A DNA stretch of 64,000 nucleotides from Nitrososphaerota archaeon. Lineage in GTDB: Archaea; Thermoproteota; Nitrososphaeria; Nitrososphaerales; UBA183. Below the pieces are notes generated by a model. It saw only the letters and a list, made by a program, of their open reading frames with translations. It did no database searches and was not told the origin of the DNA. Both the position numbers and the translations under genes were made by a program. The stretch is from contig JAPCJR010000001.1 in assembly GCA_027886865.1 (NCBI GenBank), positions 62,001 through 126,000 on the forward strand, read 5' to 3'. Shown here piece by piece: positions 58,143 to 64,000 of the stretch. Each line of letters opens with the position of its first letter. Position 1 is the stretch's first letter.

Positions 58143-58541
58143 CTATTCCGCATCCTGCCAGATCATGAGCTGGTTGCCCTCGGAGTCTTTGAAGAAGGCC
58201 TCTGAGCCCCACTCATGCTTCGCGATGGGACCGTCAATCTTCGTATCCGGTGTCACCTTCTCCGCCCGGCTGAACTTCACGCCCTTGCTCTTGAGACCGG
58301 CCACGGCAGCCTTGATGTCGTCGACGATGAATGAGTTGTACGCGAGCTCGCGCTTCTCCCACGACTCGGGGACGATCAGCCAGAACTCTGCCCTCCCGAC
58401 CTTCAATGAGGCGAACGAGCCTTCCATGTCTCCCTTTCCCCTGCTCGTCAGCTTCCCTCCGAGCGCCTCCGTGTAGAACTTCACCGCCCTGTCCATCTTC
58501 TTGACGGTGACGAGCGTTACGAAGCCTGATTTCTCTAGCAT
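58143..58541 (-). CDS. VOC-superfamily protein, glyoxalase-like
   Basis: This 132-residue single-module protein begins GFVTLVTVKKMDRAVKFYTEALGG and ends HEWGSEAFFKDSEGNQLMIWQ, the usual start and end of glyoxalase-like VOC proteins. His and Glu residues in these segments could bind metal in a homodimer. Substrate unknown; a resistance or lyase role is possible. ATG at 58541 has a TATA-like ACTTATAGA about 27 bp upstream. Confidence 0.85.
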   Translation of the reverse strand: MLEKSGFVTLVTVKKMDRAVKFYTEALGGKLTSRGKGDMEGSFASLKVGRAEFWLIVPESWEKRELAYNSFIVDDIKAAVAGLKSKGVKFSRAEKVTPDTKIDGPIAKHEWGSEAFFKDSEGNQLMIWQDAE

Positions 58542-58594
58542 GCCTGCATGGTGTGTCCCGCCGTCTATAAGTTAGATTTGGATTCGAGGTGACG

Positions 58595-59578
58595 CTAGCT
58601 GCAGCCTGACAGCTCTCTCGCCACGGCAGACCAGGCGGCGTCCACGTTACGGGCATCATAGCCTCCGCCGCCCATAGCGAGGATATGCCCTTCGCATATA
58701 TCGTGGGCGAGCTGGTGAAGCCTTTTGGCAGCGTACCCGTGTGCGCCAGAAGAGTACTGGAGATGCGTCAGCGGGTCTCCCCGGAGACCATCGGCCCCGC
58801 ACTGGAGGAAGATGAATTCTGGCTCGAAACCCAGCAAGAACTTGTAGGCCCTATCGAACGCTTTGATGAACTCGGCGTCGCCAGAGCCAGGACTGAGCGG
58901 CAGATTCAGCTTGGTCCCTGCGGCTGCGCCCTTGCCCGTCTCGCTGGCGTCCCCGGTCCCGGGGAAGAGGGAACGTCCATCCTCGTGGACATCGGCGATG
59001 ATGACACGGGGGTCAGACTCAAAGCCATAGAAGACACCGTCACCGTGATGGGCGTCGATGTCGACATACGCTACCTTGGTTATGCCGTCCTGCTGCAGCG
59101 CTCGGGATATCGCGATGGCGGCATCGTCGAAGACGCAGAAACCGGAGGCCCTGTTCCGCGCCGCGTGGTGGAGTCCCCCCACCGGGTTGAAGAAGTGCCT
59201 GAACTTACCCTGCAAGACGGCGTCCAGGCCATAGAGGGTGCTCCCGACGGTGTAGAGGGAGGCTTCGTAGACACCGGGGAACGACGGCGTGTCGGGAAAG
59301 TCGAGGTAGCCTTCTCCCGATCGCGATGATTCTATCACGAAATCGATGTACTCCTCAGTGTGGAAGAGCCGCAGGTCCTCCTTCGTGGCCTTCTTCGGCG
59401 TTATGACCGCCAGGTCACGCGTCGGTCCCTCCCGGGCGTCTTCAGCCATGGCGGCAATCGACTCTTCAAAGAGCCGAGTCCGGCCGTTGTTCATCGGGTG
59501 GCCTCCTGGAAACGAATAGAGCGCGGACTCCGGGCCGTAGCTGATACCTAGATTGACCCTTGCCGTGGGGAGCGACAT
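58595..59578 (-). CDS. Histone deacetylase/AcuC-family deacylase
   Basis: This protein of about 327 residues resembles the zinc-dependent HDAC superfamily, in prokaryotes acting as AcuC or acetylpolyamine deacetylase. The active site shows PVGGLHHAARNRASGFCVFDD, VDIDAHHGDGV and the terminal GGGGYD. The length and motif order are complete. A role reversing acetylation, perhaps of acetyl-CoA synthetase or chromatin proteins such as Alba, is plausible. ATG at 59578 is where the family begins. Confidence 0.93.
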   Translation of the reverse strand: MSLPTARVNLGISYGPESALYSFPGGHPMNNGRTRLFEESIAAMAEDAREGPTRDLAVITPKKATKEDLRLFHTEEYIDFVIESSRSGEGYLDFPDTPSFPGVYEASLYTVGSTLYGLDAVLQGKFRHFFNPVGGLHHAARNRASGFCVFDDAAIAISRALQQDGITKVAYVDIDAHHGDGVFYGFESDPRVIIADVHEDGRSLFPGTGDASETGKGAAAGTKLNLPLSPGSGDAEFIKAFDRAYKFLLGFEPEFIFLQCGADGLRGDPLTHLQYSSGAHGYAAKRLHQLAHDICEGHILAMGGGGYDARNVDAAWSAVARELSGCS

Positions 59579-59621
59579 CACATACGCGATCCCGCGCCCT
59601 TCATATGAACAATCCTGAATG

Positions 59622-59840
59622 CTAACGTCGGTGATCGCGCGCGGCGTCCTTTGCTGTGGGCGCAAAAGCCTTCTTGACTTTTCGGATCAGATGCCCGACG
59701 AGGAAGACTAGTATTCCGACCGCGAAGAACGATGCAGCTCCTTCTAGCGTACTGATAGTGATTCCGCTGTAGTATAGCGGGAGGAATCCGAAGGCAAAGA
59801 TCAGAACACCAGCTATCATCAGGGTAAGGGACCACTTCAA
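59622..59840 (-). CDS. Small two-helix membrane protein
   Basis: This 72-residue protein has two helices (about 4-25 and 35-54) and a basic, probably cytoplasmic tail (RKVKKAFAPTAKD). The start is TTG. No family is recognised. It is the gene upstream of the HDAC-family gene on the same strand, with about 43 bp between them. Confidence 0.6.
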   Translation of the reverse strand: MKWSLTLMIAGVLIFAFGFLPLYYSGITISTLEGAASFFAVGILVFLVGHLIRKVKKAFAPTAKDAARDHRR

Positions 59841-59887
59841 TCAGACCGGATATCCTCTTGCGTGAGTGGCATGGGTCCAGCCTTGAG

Positions 59888-60385
59888 CTAATCAGGTTTT
59901 CGATGCTCTTGGGGAGCTGGCGGAGGTCCGTTCCTGGCCTTGGCGAGGAGACCCTCCAGCCACAGCTGGTGGTATCTTTCCATGTTCCCCGGCCTGAAAG
60001 AGTTGCTCACTCGCGCGAGTATCCCGTTCTGGCTCTCCTCGGTCAGGACGTAACATCCTGACAGCCTTTTCTGGATCAGCCATGCGTGATAGACGTCAAT
60101 CCCCATTGATGACGCGCTCCATGCAAGACGCTCATCGGGCACGAACTCTTCCACCTTCGAGCTCAGCCTGACGCCGAAGGTCGTCCAGCGGAACCTAGTC
60201 CCGAGCTGAAGTTCGTGTCCCTCTCCTTCAATCTTTACGCTCCTTGCGTTGACATACCAGGTCGGCCAAAGGTCGGCACGGACAAGCCACGCCCAGACCG
60301 TTTCAGGTCCGGCGGGTATCTCGAGCTCGTTCCGCGCGTGCACAGAAGTCCGTTCAGGGCTGTACTTCTCGGGCCAGCGGATCAT
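59888..60385 (-). CDS. SRPBCC-family (polyketide cyclase-like) protein
   Basis: This 165-residue protein has the START/Bet v 1 pattern: NELEIPAGPETVWAWLVRADLWPTWYVN, RFRWTTFGVRLSSKVEEF and a C-terminal amphipathic helix RYHQLWLEGLLAKA. Ligand-binding folds of this type are common in secondary metabolism and stress. No ligand can be named. A TATA-like GGTATTATG region lies about 29 bp before the ATG. Confidence 0.85.
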   Translation of the reverse strand: MIRWPEKYSPERTSVHARNELEIPAGPETVWAWLVRADLWPTWYVNARSVKIEGEGHELQLGTRFRWTTFGVRLSSKVEEFVPDERLAWSASSMGIDVYHAWLIQKRLSGCYVLTEESQNGILARVSNSFRPGNMERYHQLWLEGLLAKARNGPPPAPQEHRKPD

Positions 60386-60488
60386 CGAGACGACATTCTG
60401 TGGAAGCCGGTATTATGGGTTCCACGCCGCGAGTCGGGTACACAAGGTATGTTTTAGTCACAGCGCCTCGGCGGACACTCGATGATGA

Positions 60489-60815
60489 GTGGTGCCCGGA
60501 CGCGACTCTGATTTTCTCTATCTCACGACGCTCGGGTGGAAGTCGGGGAAGCCCCATCGGATCGAGATATGGTTCGCAGAGTACGAAGGCAAGTACTACA
60601 TCGTGGCCGAATACTGGCTCAAGGCCCATTGGATTCAGAATGCCAAGCGCGAGCCGAAGATCAGCTTGACGGTGGCGGGCAAGGATATCGAAGGGACGGC
60701 CAGGGTGGTCGACAGGTTGGCAGAGCCTGCTCTTGCTGGCGAGGTCGCGGCCCGGATGAAGGCGAAGTATGGTTGGGGCGACGGCCTAGTTCTGGAACTT
60801 ACACCCCGAAGTTGA
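60489..60815 (+). CDS. Ddn-like F420-dependent nitroreductase-family protein
   Basis: This 108-residue protein resembles the deazaflavin-dependent nitroreductase family: LYLTTLGWKSGKPHRIEIWF, then YIVAEYWLKAHWIQNAKREP and ISLTVAGKDIEGTARVV. These segments match the F420-binding split barrel of Ddn and F420H2-dependent quinone reductases. It starts with GTG and lacks the N-terminal extension of the mycobacterial proteins. The third F420-type candidate in this window. Confidence 0.82.
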   Translation: MVPGRDSDFLYLTTLGWKSGKPHRIEIWFAEYEGKYYIVAEYWLKAHWIQNAKREPKISLTVAGKDIEGTARVVDRLAEPALAGEVAARMKAKYGWGDGLVLELTPRS

Positions 60816-60834
60816 CTTGCTCCCGTCGCCAGAC

Positions 60835-61281
60835 CTAACTCACTGAGAAATTGTAGCGGTCGGCCATCTTCGAGCGAAGGATCGACTGGAGCTTCGGCAG
60901 GTCGTCCTCGGGAATCTTGACCCGCACCTTCCTTCCCTCGACCGAAACCGTCAATCGCGTCCCCTTGATATCCGCCCGGGAGACCACCGAGTAGGGGATC
61001 CGGAGGGTCACGAGTCCTTTCTGCTGGAGTTCCTGCACGGGTATGTCGGCCACCGTCTCGCGCCTCCGTTTTGCGAGGTTCCCGCTCGTCACGTAGATTA
61101 TCCCGGCCACAACGGCCCCGATGCCCACCCCGAGGATTCCCAAGATGGCCGTCAAACCCACGAGGATCACAATTCCGACCAACGTGATCGTCTGTGGGAC
61201 GAGCCTGACCTTGAGGATCGCGTCGTCCGTGAACCAGTAGTCGTGATAGGAACCACCCCAGATTCGCAAGACTTGGTCCAA
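60835..61281 (-). CDS. Membrane-anchored protein with PH-like C-terminal domain
   Basis: This 148-residue protein has a short N-terminal strand region, two adjacent helices (about 28-65) and a soluble C-terminal half (about 80-148) with alternating strands: LVTLRIPYSVVSRADI, LTVSVEGRKVRVKIP and a final helix. The tail resembles PH-like domains of archaeal membrane proteins. The start is TTG with a TATA-like TTTATATAG about 25 bp upstream. Function unknown. Confidence 0.7.
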   Translation of the reverse strand: MDQVLRIWGGSYHDYWFTDDAILKVRLVPQTITLVGIVILVGLTAILGILGVGIGAVVAGIIYVTSGNLAKRRRETVADIPVQELQQKGLVTLRIPYSVVSRADIKGTRLTVSVEGRKVRVKIPEDDLPKLQSILRSKMADRYNFSVS

Positions 61282-61357
61282 GCGAGCAGTAGCCTGGGAT
61301 TTTTCTATATAAACGGGAGAAGCTGGCGACCAAACGTGGTCGTAGCTTCGGGGGGGC

Positions 61358-61657
61358 CTACTCGTTCATGAATCTCTTGATACCGGTCCCGAACATCAGC
61401 ATCATCAGCCAGAACCCTGCAAGGAGGGTCGGCAGAGCGTAGTCGCTATACAAGTTGAGCGCGACCAGGCCTGCGACTATCACCGTAGCGGCGACAAAGT
61501 TCGAAAGACCCCAGAGCACATTGGTCCTCGGAGAAGACTTCTGCCCGAAAGGGCTCCTGAAGACCTTCCCGGCCGCACCGAATGCGAAATGCGGCACGCC
61601 GTTTCCGAGTAGGAAGCCGATCAGGAAATACCAGATTAGGAAGAGCTGTAGGGACAA
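61358..61657 (-). CDS. Small three-helix membrane protein
   Basis: This 99-residue protein has three helices (about 2-22, 51-72 and 73-93) and a basic loop (RSPFGQKSSPRTN) after the first. It starts with TTG. The motif FGNG-like LLGNGVPHFAFGAAG at residues 17-31 is Gly-rich and could be a structural turn. No family assigned. It is upstream of the PH-like membrane protein on the same strand. Confidence 0.65.
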   Translation of the reverse strand: MSLQLFLIWYFLIGFLLGNGVPHFAFGAAGKVFRSPFGQKSSPRTNVLWGLSNFVAATVIVAGLVALNLYSDYALPTLLAGFWLMMLMFGTGIKRFMNE

Positions 61658-61691
61658 CCAGGTGAATCCTAAGCCAGCGGAGAGGAAACAC

Positions 61692-61928
61692 TCACTTGGT
61701 GTGAGCCGGCTTGTAGACGAACGATTCGACTAGGATTCTGACGTCTTTTCCCTGCTTCCTTGATTGCTTCGAGATCTCGTCCCGCCTTCCCGGGGGGATC
61801 TTGTTCCAGTATCTTGCCACGTCGTCTTTTACCTCGTAGACATAGTACTCGCCCTGCTTGAATGGGGCATCGCGGCCTTTCTCCACTATCGGTGCCGCCC
61901 CGTCGTCCTTGACTCTGATTGAAGTCAT
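61692..61928 (-). CDS. Small basic hypothetical protein
   Basis: This 78-residue soluble protein is rich in Lys/Arg and acidic residues. It has beta-strand-like YYVYEVKDD and a helix PGRRDEISKQSRKQGKD. No family is recognised. ATG at 61928 has a TATA-like CTTTTAACC about 26 bp upstream, consistent with a leaderless real gene. It is followed on the same strand by the three-helix membrane protein after about 34 bp. Confidence 0.62.
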   Translation of the reverse strand: MTSIRVKDDGAAPIVEKGRDAPFKQGEYYVYEVKDDVARYWNKIPPGRRDEISKQSRKQGKDVRILVESFVYKPAHTK

Positions 61929-62016
61929 GCCGTCTACCCCGTTGGAATCGGGTTAAAAGAGCGACCGTTGGCCTTGACCGAGCTTACGGGTCCGGGACGC
62001 CGGTGGTGGGAGGGCC

Positions 62017-63315
62017 TCATCTTCCTGCCTCACGGATGGCTATCTCCATTGCGGCTACCCCAAAGTCGATCTCCCTCTTCGAGATTATGAGAGGCGGCTC
62101 GAGCCTGAGCACGTTGCCGTAGAGCCCGCCCACGCCTATCAGGAAGCCCCTCTCCTTCATGAGGCTCTTGACCTTGGCGGCCTCCTTGGACGCCGGGGTC
62201 TTCTTGCTGTCCTTGACTAGCTCGACCCCTATCATGAGCCCCTTGCCGCGGACCTCGCCGATGAGGGGCTGCTTCTCACCGATCTCCTTCAGCGCGCGCA
62301 TCGTGTGGTCACCGACCTTCCGCGCGTTTTCCTCAAGCCTCTCCTCCTTGATTACCTCTAGGGTCGCGATCGCCGCCGCGCACGCGACGGGGTTCCCTCC
62401 GAACGTGGAGAAGTGGTCGCCTTCCTGGAACGCAGAGGCGACGTCGTCGGTCGCTATGAACCCGCCGAGCGGGAGCCCTCCGCCGATTCCCTTCGCGAAT
62501 GCCATGATGTCCGGCTCGATGCCCCAGAGCTGCGAAGCGAACATCCGGCCGCTGCGCGCCACCCCCGACTGTATCTCGTCTATCGCGAGTAGTATCTGCC
62601 TCTCGCGGCAAATCTGCTGTATCCTCGGGAGATACGTGTCAGGCGGCGTGATGATGCCGCCTTCTCCCATTATCGGCTCGATCAGGACCGCTGCGACGTC
62701 TCCCGGGGCATAGTTGTCGACCAGTTCAGCCATCTCGTCGGCGCAGACCTTGCCGAACTCGTCGGGAGTGAGGCTGCCACCCCTCCTGTAGTGGTAGGGG
62801 GCTGGCGCATGGAAGATGCCCGGATATGACGCGTAGTGACCCAGGTGCTCCTTGTACTTGCTCTGCCCCGTCAGCGACAGCGTGAGCGCCAGCCTGCCGT
62901 GGAACGACCCTTCCAGAGAGATGAGCGTTGAGCCGTTCTTTCCGCGCGCGTAAGCGTACTTCTTCGCTAGCTTGACCGAGCCGTCGATGGCCTCGCTGCC
63001 GCTGTTGGAGAAGAAACTCCTCCGGAGTCCCTTCGGGGCTACCTCTGCGAGCCGCTGCGCCAGGAGCGACATCACCTGGCTGTGGTAGTAATTGGAGACG
63101 TGCATGAAGAGCCCGGCCTGTTCCCGGACCGCTGCCACCACCTTCGGGTGGCAGTGACCGACGTTGTTGACGGCTATCCCGGCGAATAGGTCAAGGTAGT
63201 CCTTCCCGCTCGCGTCTGTTATCTTGGTCCCCTTTGCGCTCGCGACCACCAGGTCCACCTGATGGGGAAAGGATTTGATCAGGTACTCGGAGTCGTCCCT
63301 AGGCACCGATTTCAA
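62017..63315 (-). CDS. Class III aminotransferase (acetylornithine/4-aminobutyrate type)
   Basis: This 432-residue PLP enzyme has the class III motifs: SGSEAIDGSVKLAKKYA, GSFHGRLALT, cofactor-stacking Asp246 in IDEIQSGVARSG and Schiff-base Lys275 in AFAKGIGGG. Members include acetylornithine and 4-aminobutyrate aminotransferases. The GEGGIITPP segment is common to the 4-aminobutyrate branch. The start is TTG with a TATA-like GGATAATTAG about 28 bp upstream. Confidence 0.93.
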   Translation of the reverse strand: MKSVPRDDSEYLIKSFPHQVDLVVASAKGTKITDASGKDYLDLFAGIAVNNVGHCHPKVVAAVREQAGLFMHVSNYYHSQVMSLLAQRLAEVAPKGLRRSFFSNSGSEAIDGSVKLAKKYAYARGKNGSTLISLEGSFHGRLALTLSLTGQSKYKEHLGHYASYPGIFHAPAPYHYRRGGSLTPDEFGKVCADEMAELVDNYAPGDVAAVLIEPIMGEGGIITPPDTYLPRIQQICRERQILLAIDEIQSGVARSGRMFASQLWGIEPDIMAFAKGIGGGLPLGGFIATDDVASAFQEGDHFSTFGGNPVACAAAIATLEVIKEERLEENARKVGDHTMRALKEIGEKQPLIGEVRGKGLMIGVELVKDSKKTPASKEAAKVKSLMKERGFLIGVGGLYGNVLRLEPPLIISKREIDFGVAAMEIAIREAGR

Positions 63316-63460
63316 GCTGAGGATGAGCGGCGGAGGTTCTAATTATCCATTGCACCGCTCACCGTGGACGACCCCGTTCTCGACCGAATTGAGAGGAAAG
63401 AGAATTTAGGGGTTGCTTCCAGACGTCAGCGCTAGTAGACATGTCTGGGGTTCTTTGTAG

Positions 63461-63922
63461 ATGAGCGGGGAAGAAGCGATTTCGCGGATGGATGCAATTC
63501 TGAAGGACCATGAGAGAAGAATCAGGCTCCTGGAGCAGCAGCTCCGTGGAAAGGAGAGCGCCGAGACAAAGGTGGTCGCCCCGGCCCCGGTCGCAGCCCC
63601 GGCCCCTCCTCCCATCCCGTCGAAACCTACCGTCAGGCAGCTGGTGCTCGAGAAGGGCCCCGTAGACGACGTCCAGAGATGCGTGGTGATCGCTTACCAT
63701 CTGGAGAAACGCGAAGAGTACAAGTCGTTCAACGCCAAGGACATAGAGAAGGGCTTCGTGGACGCGCGCGAGAAGGTCCCGGGTAACGTAGCCGACAAGA
63801 TTCTGAAGAACGTGTGGAAGGGCCACATGATGCAGGTCCCGGAAGAGAAAGACGGACTGAAGGCCTACGTCCTGACCAACGCCGGGGTAAAGTTCGTCGA
63901 GTCCGGTCTGAAGCAGGCATAG
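63461..63922 (+). CDS. Coiled-coil plus helical-domain protein
   Basis: This 153-residue protein starts with a coiled coil (about 5-32, ISRMDAILKDHERRIRLLEQQL), followed by an Ala/Pro linker (about 40-57) and a compact domain (about 58-150), mostly helical with KSFNAKDIEKGFVDAREKVP and NAGVKFVESG. The last part resembles a winged-helix or archaeal DNA-associated fold. Similar small proteins are found in many archaea without function. Nothing further is seen in the last 78 bp of the window. Confidence 0.65.
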   Translation: MSGEEAISRMDAILKDHERRIRLLEQQLRGKESAETKVVAPAPVAAPAPPPIPSKPTVRQLVLEKGPVDDVQRCVVIAYHLEKREEYKSFNAKDIEKGFVDAREKVPGNVADKILKNVWKGHMMQVPEEKDGLKAYVLTNAGVKFVESGLKQA

Positions 63923-64000
63923 ACGGGGCGTCCGCCGTAGCGGGCCTACGACAAACCCGGGTCCGATTTCTCCCTATGCCGCGTTCGGCATTTGCAGGGC

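Noticed and set aside
1..64000. CRISPR arrays, insertion sequences, integrases and att sites
   Set aside because: No regularly spaced repeats, transposase or recombinase motifs, or long terminal repeats were seen.

Overview
This window reads as a chromosomal segment of a GC-rich archaeon. Coding density is high. Many genes begin with TTG or GTG and have an AT-rich TATA-like box about 25-32 nt upstream of the start codon, the layout of leaderless archaeal transcripts. Several products are archaeal or archaeal-type: a Hef/FANCM-like helicase, a GHMP homoserine kinase, archaeal NAD kinase, small winged-helix regulators, F420-type flavin enzymes, and a binding protein with a Ser/Thr-rich linker. 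An affiliation with Nitrososphaeria/Thaumarchaeota-like or Thermoplasmata-like lineages fits, but no rRNA or other marker gene is present to decide. I see no tRNA, rRNA, CRISPR array, transposase or integrase, so nothing suggests a recent mobile island.

Layout. 0-9.7 kb: a HAD phosphatase, small zinc-binding and helical proteins, a Mn/Zn uptake ABC operon with a palindromic operator, glutamine synthetase divergent from an Lrp/AsnC regulator, a nucleotide-sugar epimerase-like protein, endonuclease III and a dUTPase-like protein. 9.7-20.6 kb: a UbiE-like methyltransferase, a membrane protein, acyl-CoA dehydrogenase with a CoxG-like protein, the Hef-type helicase, thrB-thrC, NAD kinase, a DUF255 thioredoxin-domain protein and a YgjP-like metallopeptidase. 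20.7-27.1 kb: small unknowns, an F420-type PPOX protein, a polyprenyl diphosphate synthase, 2-oxoacid dehydrogenase E1 alpha/beta, an ACT-domain protein and a RimI-like acetyltransferase. 27.1-31.2 kb: a hydroxyacid dehydrogenase, MFS carrier, HpcH/HpaI aldolase and SDR, probably a small organic-acid module. 31.2-37.1 kb: two ABC exporters, the first followed on the same strand by a large bactofilin-like beta-helix protein and a winged-helix protein. 37.1-51.3 kb: an accessory catabolic region with VOC dioxygenase-like proteins, a PadR regulator, an F420-type luciferase-like oxidoreductase, a D-threonine-aldolase-like enzyme, a beta-hydroxyacid dehydrogenase, two aldo/keto reductases, a sedolisin protease, a BKACE enzyme, an SDR, a zinc alcohol dehydrogenase and an RraA-like protein. 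51.4-56.5 kb: a MacB-type exporter, an ArsR-like regulator with a membrane protein, a membrane-anchored HtrA protease and a small secreted Ser/Thr-rich peptide. 56.7-64 kb: small membrane proteins, a phosphoesterase, an HDAC-family deacylase, SRPBCC and Ddn-like proteins, a class III aminotransferase and a coiled-coil protein.

Main points for follow-up. (1) A 35-bp element, 27/35 identical, occurs before the MacB-type exporter and again before the secreted peptide, with its two conserved blocks at the same spacing. It links exporter, HtrA protease and peptide into a possible co-regulated envelope or secretion system. (2) Three divergent gene pairs have start codons 54-56 bp apart with a single TATA-like box near the middle, an apparent bidirectional leaderless promoter. 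(3) An ABC exporter sits beside a 412-residue bactofilin-like protein. (4) Three genes have family-conserved N-termini encoded upstream of any ATG/GTG/TTG codon, which suggests non-canonical starts or sequence errors.
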